Positions 43,503 to 51,640 are shown, counted from the first letter of the stretch. The stretch: 64,000 bases of DNA from Zobellia uliginosa (GCF_900156625.1 NZ_FTOB01000004.1:620001-684000), one strand, 5' to 3'. Notes: a model not told the origin generated them from the sequence alone. Made by a program: numbers and translations.

Positions 43503-43581
43503 TAACACCCATAAAATTTGGGGGTATATGTATTAATTTTTATGTTTATAGGAATTATACCCCCTTAAAATTTGGGGGTAT
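43503..43581. promoter_or_regulatory. Two GGGGGTAT/ATACCCCC dyads upstream of glnK (putative nitrogen operator)
   Basis: The distal site is perfect: ATACCCCC-N9-GGGGGTAT (43557-43581). The proximal site keeps the right arm GGGGGTAT (43520-43527) with the same 9-base spacer and a weaker left arm (43503-43510). Both spacers end AAAATTT. The centres are 54 bases apart, about five helical turns. The glnA promoter has a matching pair. Confidence 0.6.
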
Positions 43582-43751
43582 GGAATTAAAAACAATCAAA
43601 AATGCATATTTAGCCATCTGATTTGCGATTTTTTGAAGGAATATTTAGAAAAATCGATAAAATCTACCAGATAGGTTAATAAAAACAGCTTGCCTGCTTA
43701 AAACTTTAGATTTTTAATAAAGAGGGGTGTGTTTGGTTGAAAAAACCTTAA

Positions 43752-44123
43752 TTATATAAGTTTTGATAACCAAAGGCCGAGTGCGACCGCTAGAACTCCA
43801 ACTACTATGCTGGAAATCAGATAAATGAAGAAAAAGGTCAACTCGCCTGAGTTCAAAAGCGAGTGTTTTTCAAATGCAAATGTGGAAAAAGTGGTAAAGC
43901 CCCCGCAGAAACCCGTAGCGAATAAAAGGGTTTGGTTCGGGGTCAAATAATTGGTCTTGAGGGAGAGGCCTAGAATGAAGCCGATCAATAGGCAGCCGAG
44001 AACATTGACCAAAAAAGTACCTAAAAAGAAATGTTGAAAGTAATTGTTGAGCGATTTGGAAACTAGATAGCGAAGTATGCTGCCTATGCCACCACCAAAG
44101 AATACGAGTAACAATTGTTTCAT
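43752..44123 (-). CDS. crcB: Fluoride channel CrcB/Fluc
   Basis: A 123-residue protein with four membrane helices that exports fluoride as a dual-topology dimer. Conserved are GGGIGSILRYLVSK, TFLVNVLGCLLIGF (with the Asn) and GFCGGFTTFSTFAFE (with the Phe box and Thr-Phe-Ser). The length is normal. No fluoride riboswitch is visible in the short upstream region. Confidence 0.95.
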   Translation of the reverse strand: MKQLLLVFFGGGIGSILRYLVSKSLNNYFQHFFLGTFLVNVLGCLLIGFILGLSLKTNYLTPNQTLLFATGFCGGFTTFSTFAFEKHSLLNSGELTFFFIYLISSIVVGVLAVALGLWLSKLI

Positions 44124-44179
44124 CGGTGCAAATTACGTAAATAATTTATCAGATGAACAGTACTCGGTCGAGTTACTGG

Positions 44180-44359
44180 TTAAACCGCTTTCTTGAATTT
44201 GGAAGACAGACTGTTTAATGGGTATACTTTAGAGGACAAATCTTTTGATGTGTCTTCCCCAGTTTTTTTACCACTGCTGGATACGCTGTTTAAACTGAAT
44301 ACCATAAACAATGCGTTAGCTCCAACTAATATTAAAAGTATTGTAAAAAAAGTCATCAT
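44180..44359 (-). CDS. Small single-span membrane protein (59 aa)
   Basis: Starting at the first of two adjacent ATGs (44359), this gives 59 codons and a TAA stop. The N-terminal 23 residues are a membrane helix (MMTFFTILLILVGANALFMV), followed by a polar Ser/Lys/Asp-rich tail ending FKKAV. AAAGGGG 6-12 bases before the start may act as ribosome binding site. Its start resembles that of the 30-residue peptide at 60413 (M-x-TFF-x-IL-x-IL). The function is unknown. Confidence 0.55.
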   Translation of the reverse strand: MMTFFTILLILVGANALFMVFSLNSVSSSGKKTGEDTSKDLSSKVYPLNSLSSKFKKAV

Positions 44360-44473
44360 ATATTTACCCCTTTGAATACATAACGCAAAATTACGCCATT
44401 TGTTATATTATACGCAAACAAACGGTTTTTGGTCGTTAAAAATCGCACTTTTAACGGGGTGGTAATATTTGTC

Positions 44474-44662
44474 TTAATTTTTAAGGAAATGCTTAAGAAA
44501 GAGTAGGATAATTACGAAGGATATAAATAAAACACCTACCCATATTACACCTTTGTAGTTCTTTGCGTGTAATTTTTTGTCTTTTTTGTAAGCTAAAAAG
44601 ATGATTATGATAAAACTAATAGCAAATAGCGCGGCAAAAACGATTTGTCCGGTAGAGAACAT
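44474..44662 (-). CDS. Small two-span membrane protein (62 aa)
   Basis: A 62-residue protein. Helix 1 (residues 5-24, IVFAALFAISFIIIIFLAY) is followed by a basic loop KKDKKLHAKNYKGV, helix 2 (35-57) and a KHFLKN tail. I recognise this pattern (MFSTGQ start, KLHxKNYKG loop) as common in Flavobacteriaceae. No function is known. It is on the same strand as the 59-aa gene, 114 bases upstream of it. Confidence 0.75.
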   Translation of the reverse strand: MFSTGQIVFAALFAISFIIIIFLAYKKDKKLHAKNYKGVIWVGVLFISFVIILLFLKHFLKN

Positions 44663-44731
44663 ATTCTTTATTTTTATGCAAAATTACGCTATTATTGGCA
44701 GAAACTATTTTTTAAATCAACACAACTATAG

Positions 44732-45118
44732 ATGAAAAACAAAATAAGTGCCGTAGAACTTTTTCACACTTCTTTCGGGCTGGGGGTGTCGGAAACCATG
44801 CAAGCCGATTTGGGGGCGAAGAAAAACCTTCTCAGGTTCAATTTAATGGACGAGGAGAACAAAGAATATTTGGAGGCTGCCAATAATAACGATTTGGTAG
44901 AAGTTGCCGATGCATTGGGCGATATGCTCTACATTCTCTGTGGTACGATTATAGAACATGGTATGCAACATAAGATCGAAGAGGTGTTCAATGAAATACA
45001 GCGCAGCAATATGAGCAAGCTGGGGGCAGATGGGAAACCTATTTATAGGGAGGATGGTAAAGTGCTCAAAGGGCCGAATTATTTTAAGCCCAATATCTCC
45101 AAAATACTTGAAAACTAA
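44732..45118 (+). CDS. MazG/PRA-PH-like nucleoside triphosphate pyrophosphohydrolase
   Basis: A 128-residue all-helical enzyme. The metal-binding E-x-x-E...E-x-x-D pattern is visible as DEENKEYLEA and LVEVADALGDMLYIL. After it comes GTIIEHGM, then a C-terminal segment IQRSNMSKLGADGKPIYREDGKVLKGPNYFKP. That segment is characteristic of the HisE-like NTP pyrophosphohydrolases found in bacteria and phages. It would cleave a (d)NTP to NMP and PPi as a house-cleaning enzyme; the substrate is not known. It is followed by a strong shared terminator. Confidence 0.9.
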   Translation: MKNKISAVELFHTSFGLGVSETMQADLGAKKNLLRFNLMDEENKEYLEAANNNDLVEVADALGDMLYILCGTIIEHGMQHKIEEVFNEIQRSNMSKLGADGKPIYREDGKVLKGPNYFKPNISKILEN

Positions 45119-45140
45119 ATTAGAGGGACTTTACAGCATA

Positions 45141-45178
45141 AAAAAACGGTCGACCAAAAAAATGGCGACCGTTTTTTA
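45141..45178 (+). terminator. Bidirectional terminator (MazG-like gene / ilvE)
   Basis: The stem AAAAAACGGTCG/CGACCGTTTTTT (45141-45177) has an A-rich loop and A/T runs that suit both convergent genes. Confidence 0.85.
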
Positions 45179-45218
45179 TATATCCTTATATGAATAGGTG
45201 TCCGTAAAAAAATACTTT

Positions 45219-46283
45219 TTATAGGCCTACCCTCCATCCGAAGGGGTCTTCGGCACGGTTATATTGAATATCGGTAATGTCTTTCTTTATTTGGGAAGCG
45301 AAGCTTGATTCAAGCTCGGGCAAGTCGTAATCGACTCCCTTATACCCGAATCCGGAAATAGGGGAAACGACCGCAGCGGTACCTGCCCCGAACATTTCCT
45401 TGAGTCTTCCGTCTTTGGCGGCCTCGATAACCTCGGTAACGGTGATTTTCCGAACTTCCGTCTGTATGCCTTTCTTCTCGGCAAGTTGAAGGATGCTCTT
45501 TCGTGTAATACCATCTAATATACGGTCACTGGTAGGGCCGGTGATTAGGGTGTCGTCAATGCGGATAAAAATATTCATCGCGCCGGCTTCTTCAATGTAT
45601 TCGTGGTTGTGGTCGTCTGTCCAGATGACCTGATTGTATCCTTTGGCTACGGCCAGTTGGGTAGGGTAGAACTGACCGGCATAGTTGCCGCCTGTCTTGG
45701 CATAACCGACCCCGCCATTAGCGGAACGAGAGTACTTCTCTTCGATAAGTACCTTGATCTTTCCGGAGAAATAAGAACCGGATGGCGCAAGGCAGATGAT
45801 AAATTTATAGGCGTCGGCCGGAGAGGCATGAAAGCCATTTCCCGAAGCGAAAATAAAAGGTCTGATGTACATAGAACTTCCTTCGGTCTGCGGAATCCAC
45901 TGGTTGTCCACTTTCAATAAAGTCTTTAGTCCCTCCATAAAAAACTCTTCTGGCAACTCGGGTATGGCCATACGCTTTGCCGAGATGTTCAATCTTTTAA
46001 AGTTTTCCAAGGGTCTAAAGAGCCATGTTTTGTTGTTGTCGTCCTTGTAGGCTTTCATGCCTTCAAAAATAGATTGCCCGTAATGAAATATCTTTGCCGA
46101 CGGGTCAAGGCTGATGGGCTGGTAGGGGATGACCTTAGGGGTTTCCCAAGCGCCATCTTTATAATCGCAGACCAGCATATGATCGGTAAATACGCTACCA
46201 AAAGCAAGATTGTTAAAATCTACTTGTTCGATCTTTGATTCTTTTACCTTTTCAACGCTGATGTTTTGCATGGTCGAGTTCAT
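45219..46283 (-). CDS. ilvE: Branched-chain amino acid aminotransferase
   Basis: A 354-residue PLP enzyme (fold type IV) for the last step of valine, leucine and isoleucine synthesis. Motifs are HYGQSIFEGMKAY, RPLENFKRLN, AKTGGNYAGQFYPTQLA (with the PLP Lys in the GYAKTGGNYA stretch), the EEAGAMNIF segment, and ILDGITRKSIL. FGAGTAAVVSPI is also present. The length fits the longer (type II, about 350 residues) family. There are two candidate starts, MNSTMQ and the internal Met5. It stands alone. Confidence 0.95.
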   Translation of the reverse strand: MNSTMQNISVEKVKESKIEQVDFNNLAFGSVFTDHMLVCDYKDGAWETPKVIPYQPISLDPSAKIFHYGQSIFEGMKAYKDDNNKTWLFRPLENFKRLNISAKRMAIPELPEEFFMEGLKTLLKVDNQWIPQTEGSSMYIRPFIFASGNGFHASPADAYKFIICLAPSGSYFSGKIKVLIEEKYSRSANGGVGYAKTGGNYAGQFYPTQLAVAKGYNQVIWTDDHNHEYIEEAGAMNIFIRIDDTLITGPTSDRILDGITRKSILQLAEKKGIQTEVRKITVTEVIEAAKDGRLKEMFGAGTAAVVSPISGFGYKGVDYDLPELESSFASQIKKDITDIQYNRAEDPFGWRVGL

Positions 46284-46388
46284 AACTTTTGAATTAAAGG
46301 ATTAAAATTAACGATTTATCCGTATTCGTTCTTCTTTTTTCGTTTAAAAATGTCCAGTTTTGCAGTACTCATCTAATTTTTGTCAGAA

Positions 46389-46883
46389 ATGCGTGTATTT
46401 AACATTTTACTTGCGGTTTTTACGCTGGTTTTTGCCTGTAAAGACCAAGAACGGGAAAAGGCTGTGTCGGGGAATGGAGACTATATAGTAATAGGTAAGC
46501 GGTTGGAACCCAATGATCTATTGTCAAGCACAGAAATGACACGAAAATTTCAGGAATTAAAGGGGAATGATACGCTTCGAGCAAAGTTCAAGGCTACGGT
46601 TGCCGATGTTTGTAAGGTGAAGGGCTGCTGGATGAAATTGGCCCTGGAAGATGGAAAAGAGACCATGGTGCGTTTTAAGGACTATGCCTTTTTTATGCCC
46701 AAGGATATTCAAGGAAAGGAAGTGGCGGTCAATGGATATGCTTTTGTTGAGACCATGAGTGTGGAGGATCAAAAACACTATGCGAAAGATGCCGGTATGT
46801 CAAAGGAGGAAATAGAAAAGATTACCGAGCCCAAGAAGATCTATAGTTTTGAGGCAGATGGGGTCTTGGTAGAAAAACACTAA
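46389..46883 (+). CDS. DUF4920 lipoprotein
   Basis: A 164-residue lipoprotein from the ATG at 46389 (signal ending LVFAC, Cys about residue 17); a TTG three codons upstream is less likely. The family core is KFKATVADVCKVKGCWMKLAL with two Cys, then VRFKDYAFFMPKDIQGKEVAVNGYAF. DUF4920 proteins resemble small OB-like periplasmic domains, and a metal- or copper-handling role has been guessed but not shown. mnmD starts one base after its stop, an odd partner that suggests shared transcription only. Confidence 0.85.
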   Translation: MRVFNILLAVFTLVFACKDQEREKAVSGNGDYIVIGKRLEPNDLLSSTEMTRKFQELKGNDTLRAKFKATVADVCKVKGCWMKLALEDGKETMVRFKDYAFFMPKDIQGKEVAVNGYAFVETMSVEDQKHYAKDAGMSKEEIEKITEPKKIYSFEADGVLVEKH

Positions 46884-46884
46884 T

Positions 46885-47544
46885 TTGGAAAGGAAGATCA
46901 TAACTACGGGCGATGGTTCCAAAACCATTCAGATTACCGATTGGGACGAGCAATACCACTCAAAGCACGGGGCCGTACAAGAGGCTTATCACGTTTTTAT
47001 AAAACACGGACTGGCCCTTTTTTCCGGAAAGGATATATCCATTTTGGAAATAGGTTTTGGTACGGGACTTAACGCGCTTATAACGTATATCGAATCTAAA
47101 AAGAACGGCGGCCAGCTAAGGTATACAGGGGTCGAGGCCTATCCGGTTTCCGAAGCGGAAATGGCACAACTCAATTATATAGGGGAACTCGATGCCGAGA
47201 CCTATGAAAACGACTTTAAACGGATGCATAACTCGGAATGGGGATGCGATGTTCGAATTTCTAATGACTTCACCCTTAGGAAAGAACAGAGGTTTTTTGC
47301 CGATATAACGGATGAAAATGCTTATGATTTGGTCTATTTTGACGCCTTTGGGGCCCGTGTTCAACCTGAACTGTGGACCGAGGATATATTTTCCATTATG
47401 TACAAGGCCATGCGAAAAGACGGAGTTCTTGTTACCTATGCTGCCAAGGGCAGTGTAAGGCGGGCTATGCAAGCTGTTGGCTTTGAGGTGGAACGACTAC
47501 CTGGGCCACCTGGAAAAAGGGAGATGTTAAGGGCGCGAAAGTAG
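46885..47544 (+). CDS. mnmD: tRNA 5-methylaminomethyl-2-thiouridine methyltransferase MnmD
   Basis: A 219-residue SAM methyltransferase that completes mnm5s2U34 in tRNA. It corresponds to the N-terminal half of E. coli MnmC, standing alone without the FAD domain. Motifs are TDWDEQYHSKHGAVQEAYHVF, ILEIGFGTGLNAL (SAM site), YFDAFGARVQPELWTEDIF and VTYAAKGSVRRAMQAVGFEVERLPGPPGKREMLRA. The start is TTG at 46885, one base after the previous stop. Confidence 0.92.
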   Translation: MERKIITTGDGSKTIQITDWDEQYHSKHGAVQEAYHVFIKHGLALFSGKDISILEIGFGTGLNALITYIESKKNGGQLRYTGVEAYPVSEAEMAQLNYIGELDAETYENDFKRMHNSEWGCDVRISNDFTLRKEQRFFADITDENAYDLVYFDAFGARVQPELWTEDIFSIMYKAMRKDGVLVTYAAKGSVRRAMQAVGFEVERLPGPPGKREMLRARK

Positions 47545-47659
47545 CTGGGTGACTTAATTAAAAGTTAAGGAAATGTACTATATCGGATTTTCTTAACATA
47601 TAGGCGTGATTTAGTGTTAAATCGGAATTAAATGGGGTGCAGGTGGGGCTCGGATCACA

Positions 47660-47667
47660 TATCTTTG
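47660..47667 (+). promoter_or_regulatory. -7 promoter element next to the TIGR01777 gene start
   Basis: TATCTTTG, an exact consensus match, ends only 4 bases before the ATG at 47672. Transcription would begin at or beside the start codon. Confidence 0.45.
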
Positions 47668-47671
47668 GCTT

Positions 47672-48637
47672 ATGAGAATACTGATTACAGGAGCGACAGG
47701 TCTGGTGGGCAGTGCAATTGTAGAGCAATGTCATAAGAATGGTATTGCCATAAATTATTTGACGACAAGTAAGAAGAAAATTGCCTCTGAGCCAGATTAT
47801 AAAGGTTTTTATTGGAACCCTAATAAGGGGGAGATAGACCTTGCGTGCTTTGAGGGGGTTACGGCCATTATTAATTTGGCCGGCGCCAGTATATCGAAGA
47901 GGTGGACGTTAGCCTATAGAAAAAAAATTATCTCGAGCAGGGTCAATTCTTTGAGAACCTTGCATGCTGCACTCGAAAAAGTAGATCATCAAAATATTTT
48001 GTCTTTTGTTTCGGCCTCGGCTATCGGGGTTTACCCAGATTCCTTAAGCCGTTACTACACCGAGGAAGAAACGGCGGTAGATAATAGTTTTTTAGGAGAG
48101 GTTGTAAAGGTCTGGGAAGAGGAAATCGATAAATTCAAAAGTTTTTCGTTCAGTGTGGCCAAGGTAAGGATAGGTTTGGTCATGTCATGTAAGGGCGGCG
48201 CCTTGCCCGAAATGGCGAAACCGGTCAAGCTTTACTTGGGAGCGGCATTCGGCAGTGGGGAGCAATGGCAGTCATGGATTCATATTTCCGATCTGGCCCG
48301 TATCTTCATTTTTGTATTGGAGCATGGCCTGAACGGAATTTATAATGGAGTAGGCCCCAATCCCGTTACCAATGCCAAACTGGTTAAAGAAATTGCCAAG
48401 GTTTTTGATAGGCCGCTTTGGTTGCCGAACATTCCTAAGTTTGTCATGCGATTGTTGCTGGGTAAAATGTCGTACATCCTCTTTGCGAGTCAACGGGTCA
48501 GTTGCAAAAAAATAGAAGAAGAAGGTTTTAGTTTTGAATACCCCAATGTATGCATTGCCCTTGAAGGTATCTATAAAAATGCCGAATGTGCCGATGCGTC
48601 AGGCATGCAAACCTTTAACAAAGAATACGTTCCCTAA
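47672..48637 (+). CDS. TIGR01777 family NAD(P)-dependent epimerase-like protein
   Basis: A 321-residue short-chain dehydrogenase-type protein with a Rossmann start RILITGATGLVGSAI. IINLAGASISKRW, SFVSASAIGVYP, VRIGLVMSCKGGALPEM, WQSWIHISDLARIF and YNGVGPNPVTNAKLVKEIAK are the TIGR01777 (YfcH/SulA-like) signatures. A C-terminal DUF1731-like domain carries the segment LLGKMSYILFASQRV. The substrate is unknown. The start cannot be moved downstream without losing the nucleotide-binding loop. Confidence 0.9.
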   Translation: MRILITGATGLVGSAIVEQCHKNGIAINYLTTSKKKIASEPDYKGFYWNPNKGEIDLACFEGVTAIINLAGASISKRWTLAYRKKIISSRVNSLRTLHAALEKVDHQNILSFVSASAIGVYPDSLSRYYTEEETAVDNSFLGEVVKVWEEEIDKFKSFSFSVAKVRIGLVMSCKGGALPEMAKPVKLYLGAAFGSGEQWQSWIHISDLARIFIFVLEHGLNGIYNGVGPNPVTNAKLVKEIAKVFDRPLWLPNIPKFVMRLLLGKMSYILFASQRVSCKKIEEEGFSFEYPNVCIALEGIYKNAECADASGMQTFNKEYVP

Positions 48638-48660
48638 GCGGATCTAAAATACTAACGATT

Positions 48661-48690
48661 AAAACATCTGCAATTCGCAGGTGTTTTTTG
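48661..48690 (+). terminator. Terminator of the TIGR01777 gene
   Basis: The stem AAACATCTGC/GCAGGTGTTT has a 5-base loop and one G-T pair, followed by a T-run. Confidence 0.75.
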
Positions 48691-48761
48691 TTTTAGGGCG
48701 TATGGGAATAGATAGGCTAGTCGGTCAAGAAGGCCATGGGGCCGTCTTTTTTTGGTGACAT

Positions 48762-48794
48762 TTTGACATTTTTAAAGAAATGGCAGTACTTTTG
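48762..48794 (+). promoter_or_regulatory. Bacteroidota-type promoter of grpE-dnaJ
   Basis: TTTG (48762-48765) is followed after 21 bases by TACTTTTG (48787-48794), an exact -7 match 35 bases before the grpE ATG. No CIRCE inverted repeat is visible. Confidence 0.65.
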
Positions 48795-48829
48795 CCAACC
48801 AAAACACGAGAATTCAAATTCAAGTAGAA

Positions 48830-49393
48830 ATGAGCGATAAAGAAAAAATCGAAGACTTTGAAGATGTTGTTGATCAAGAGGAACAAACGGAAGCAGAGTC
48901 TGCGAACGATATAGAACAAGAAGAAGATATGCAAGAAGAGCTTAGTGTAGAAGAACAGTTAAGGGAAGATCTTGCAAAAGAGAAAGACAAGTTTTTGCGT
49001 TTGTTCGCGGAGTTTGAGAATTTCAAAAGACGAACATCGAAAGAAAGAATGGACCTGTTCAAAACCGCAGGACAAGAAATTATTATTTCATTGTTGCCGG
49101 TCTTGGACGATTTTGAGCGTGCCTTGAAAGAGATGGCCAAATCTGAGGATAAGGAAATGTTCAAAGGAGTGGAGTTGATTCGGGTGAAATTCCGTGAAAC
49201 CCTTAAGTCTAAGGGCTTAGAGGAAGTGCAGGCCGAGGTGGGCGATGCCTTTGATGCAGAGATACACGAGGCCATTACACAAATCCCTGCACCGAACAAA
49301 AAGCTCAAGGGTAAGATTGTCGATGTAGTCGAAAAAGGATTTAAGCTGGGCGATAGAATTATCCGTCACCCCAAAGTGGTGGTCGGTAACTAA
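48830..49393 (+). CDS. grpE: Nucleotide exchange factor GrpE
   Basis: A 187-residue co-chaperone that releases ADP from DnaK. The N-terminal 50 residues are very acidic and disordered. The long dimerisation helix follows (LREDLAKEKDKFLRLFAEFENFKRRTSKER). The C-terminal beta domain contains HEAITQIPAPNKKLKGKIVDVVEKGFKLGDRIIRHPKVVVG. It is followed 9 bases later by dnaJ, forming a stress operon; dnaK is elsewhere. Confidence 0.96.
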   Translation: MSDKEKIEDFEDVVDQEEQTEAESANDIEQEEDMQEELSVEEQLREDLAKEKDKFLRLFAEFENFKRRTSKERMDLFKTAGQEIIISLLPVLDDFERALKEMAKSEDKEMFKGVELIRVKFRETLKSKGLEEVQAEVGDAFDAEIHEAITQIPAPNKKLKGKIVDVVEKGFKLGDRIIRHPKVVVGN

Positions 49394-49402
49394 AAGAAAA
49401 GG

Positions 49403-50518
49403 ATGAAGGAAGATTATTACGAAATACTTGGCATCAGTAAAAATGCCAGTGCAGCGGAGATAAAAAAAGCATATAGAAAAAAGGCTTTGGAGTTTCACCC
49501 TGATAAAAACCCGGGTGATTCTAAGGCGGAGGAAATGTTCAAGAAATCTGCTGAGGCCTACGAGGTGCTGAGCAATCCTGACAAAAAAGCACGTTACGAC
49601 CAGTTTGGCCATGCGGCTTTCGATGGTTCTGGAGGCTTCGGCGGCGGAAGCATGAACATGGATGATATCTTCAGCCAGTTCGGTGATATTTTCGGTAGTG
49701 CTTTCGGAGGAGGTTTCGGTGGCTTTGGCGGCGGTGGCGGTGGCCAGCGCAGGGTCAAGGGGAGCAATCTGCGTATTCGTGTTAAGCTTACCCTCGATGA
49801 AGTGGCCAATGGTGTTGAGAAGAAAGTAAAGGTCAGACGAAAAATTCAGGCCAGTGGCGTTACCTATAAAACATGTGGTACGTGTAACGGTAGGGGACAG
49901 GTTACCAAAATAACCAATACCATCTTAGGACGTATGCAGACCGCAGCTACCTGTAGCACGTGTGGGGGTAGTGGTCAGATATTGGATAGAAAACCGAGCG
50001 ACGCCGATGCGCAAGGCTTGAAAGTTTCCGAAGAGACCGTAGCTATCAATATTCCAGCAGGGGTTGAAGAGGGGATGCAGTTGAAAGTACCGGGCAAGGG
50101 TAATGACGCCCCCGGTAATGGTATTCCCGGAGATTTGTTGGTAGCGATAGAGACCATCGATCACGCTACTTTAAAACGTGAAGGGGATAATTTGCATTAT
50201 GACCTGTACATCAGTTTTTCCGAGGCCGTTTTAGGTACTTCCAAAGAAATAGATGCCGTTGGTGGGAAGGTGCGTATTAAACTTGAACCAGGAATCCAAT
50301 CGGGTAAGATATTACGATTAAGGGGTAAGGGTATATCAAGTATTAACGGCTATGGTAACGGTGACCTATTGGTGCATGTAAATGTCTGGACGCCAAAAGA
50401 ACTCAACAAAGAACAAAGAGACTTCTTTGAGCGAATGCAGAACAATGAAAATTTTGTACCAAAACCTGAGAAATCTGATAAGTCTTTCTTTGAAAAAGTA
50501 AAAGATATGTTCTCTTAA
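49403..50518 (+). CDS. dnaJ: Chaperone DnaJ (zinc region with two repeats)
   Basis: A 371-residue Hsp40. The J domain (residues 1-70) has the HPD motif in [11 protein letters not shown] Gly/Phe-rich linker follows ([14 protein letters not shown]). The zinc region has only two CxxCxGxG repeats (CGTCNGRG and CSTCGGSG, about 155-200) instead of the four in E. coli. The substrate-binding domain ends with the C-terminal [22 protein letters not shown]. With two repeats a single zinc site is expected; I recall this form from other Flavobacteriaceae. It is co-transcribed with grpE. Confidence 0.96.
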   Translation: MKEDYYEILGISKNASAAEIKKAYRKKALEFHPDKNPGDSKAEEMFKKSAEAYEVLSNPDKKARYDQFGHAAFDGSGGFGGGSMNMDDIFSQFGDIFGSAFGGGFGGFGGGGGGQRRVKGSNLRIRVKLTLDEVANGVEKKVKVRRKIQASGVTYKTCGTCNGRGQVTKITNTILGRMQTAATCSTCGGSGQILDRKPSDADAQGLKVSEETVAINIPAGVEEGMQLKVPGKGNDAPGNGIPGDLLVAIETIDHATLKREGDNLHYDLYISFSEAVLGTSKEIDAVGGKVRIKLEPGIQSGKILRLRGKGISSINGYGNGDLLVHVNVWTPKELNKEQRDFFERMQNNENFVPKPEKSDKSFFEKVKDMFS

Positions 50519-50528
50519 TTCAATTTTA

Positions 50529-50557
50529 TTGAGTTTTAAATAAAAAACGTATATTTG
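50529..50557 (+). promoter_or_regulatory. Promoter downstream of dnaJ
   Basis: TTG (50529-50531) is followed after 18 bases by TATATTTG (50550-50557), an exact -7 match. It starts 10 bases after the dnaJ stop and would serve either a short RNA or the ABC operon. Confidence 0.5.
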
Positions 50558-50561
50558 GTTT

Positions 50562-50644
50562 AATATTGGATTACCAATATTAATTTTCTTTTTCATAGCA
50601 ATTTTTTTCCCATCCTTATTTCTATAAGGGTGGGTTTTGTTTTT
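50562..50644 (+). ncRNA. Possible small RNA or attenuated leader between dnaJ and the ABC operon
   Basis: Downstream of the promoter lies a perfect 10-bp palindrome TTAATATTGG-ATTA-CCAATATTAA (50560-50583). A second, stronger hairpin CCCATCCTTAT/ATAAGGGTGGG with loop TTCT follows (50609-50634), then TTTTGTTTTT. A transcript of about 80 bases with a proper terminator would result. It could instead be the leader of the ABC ATPase mRNA. Confidence 0.35.
50609..50644 (+). terminator. Rho-independent terminator before the ABC operon
   Basis: An 11-bp stem with one G-T pair, a 4-base loop and a T-rich tail. It ends grpE-dnaJ transcripts and any short RNA started at 50562. Confidence 0.75.
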
Positions 50645-50701
50645 AAGAGCAATGCTAATGTCGTGTAAAGACAAAAAACTATCTTTGACAAAATTGCGTG
50701 C

Positions 50702-51640
50702 ATGAACAATATTTTGGTCACTAAAGAGGTCACCAAACAATTTGGGGAACATACGGCTCTAGACAAAGTTTCTCTAGAGATTCCTAAAAATAGTATTTAT
50801 GGACTTTTAGGGCCGAACGGCGCCGGAAAGACCACCCTTATACGTATTATCAATCAAATTACATACCCTGATCAAGGCGAGGTGTTCTTCGACGGACAAG
50901 CTTTGAGGGCCGAGCATATTGCCCAAATTGGCTATTTGCCGGAAGAAAGAGGGCTGTATAAGAGTATGAAGGTGGGTGAACAGGCCTTATATCTGGCCCA
51001 ATTAAAAGGATTGTCAAAGGCCGAAGCCAAAAAACGGTTGAAATTTTGGTTCGAGCGTTTGGAAATAGGGGATTGGTGGAACAAGAAAATTCAAGAACTT
51101 TCTAAGGGCATGGCCCAAAAGATACAGTTTATCGTTACGGTATTGCACGAACCAAAACTCTTGATCTTTGATGAGCCCTTTAGCGGTTTTGACCCCATCA
51201 ACGCGAATATTATCAAAGATGAAATATTAAAGCTCAAAGAGAATGGTACCTCCATTATATTTTCTACGCATAGGATGGAATCGGTAGAGGAACTTTGTGA
51301 GTACATTGCGCTGATTCACCGCTCTGAAAAAATATTGGACGGTAAGTTGTCCGATATTAAAAAGGCTTATAAGAACAATATCTTTAAGGTAGGATTGCAA
51401 ACCGGGGATGCCGAAGTGCTTTTGCAAGAACTGGGCGACAAATTTACCATCAACGCCTCGCAAATCGACCTTGAGGAAAATCAATTGGACCTTACGCTTC
51501 AATTGCCTACCAATGATTCACGTGAATTATTGACCTATTTGTCGACCAAGGCCAACATCAACCATTTTGTAGAGACCATTCCGTCTACAAGTGAAATTTT
51601 TATACAAACGGTACAAAGCAAGGGAGGGGAGCATGAATAA
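50702..51640 (+). CDS. ABC transporter ATPase (NatA-like)
   Basis: A 312-residue ATPase subunit. Walker A is GPNGAGKTT, the signature LSKGMAQKIQF, Walker B LLIFDEPFSGFDP and the H-loop IFSTHRM. The C-terminal 90 residues form an extra domain (SEIFIQTV end). It is of the NatA/CcmA type that pairs with a separate ABC-2 permease. The ATG start follows a short gap. Its last 8 bases overlap the permease gene, so the two are translated together. Confidence 0.92.
   Translation: MNNILVTKEVTKQFGEHTALDKVSLEIPKNSIYGLLGPNGAGKTTLIRIINQITYPDQGEVFFDGQALRAEHIAQIGYLPEERGLYKSMKVGEQALYLAQLKGLSKAEAKKRLKFWFERLEIGDWWNKKIQELSKGMAQKIQFIVTVLHEPKLLIFDEPFSGFDPINANIIKDEILKLKENGTSIIFSTHRMESVEELCEYIALIHRSEKILDGKLSDIKKAYKNNIFKVGLQTGDAEVLLQELGDKFTINASQIDLEENQLDLTLQLPTNDSRELLTYLSTKANINHFVETIPSTSEIFIQTVQSKGGEHE

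Noticed and set aside
44124-44179. Possible fluoride riboswitch before crcB
   Set aside because: The gap is too short and no crcB-motif pseudoknot sequence is recognisable.
50366-50752. 128-codon minus-strand frame at the dnaJ end
   Set aside because: It runs antisense through dnaJ, the hairpins and the ABC gene start. The product is a mix of Lys, Phe and Leu without family features.
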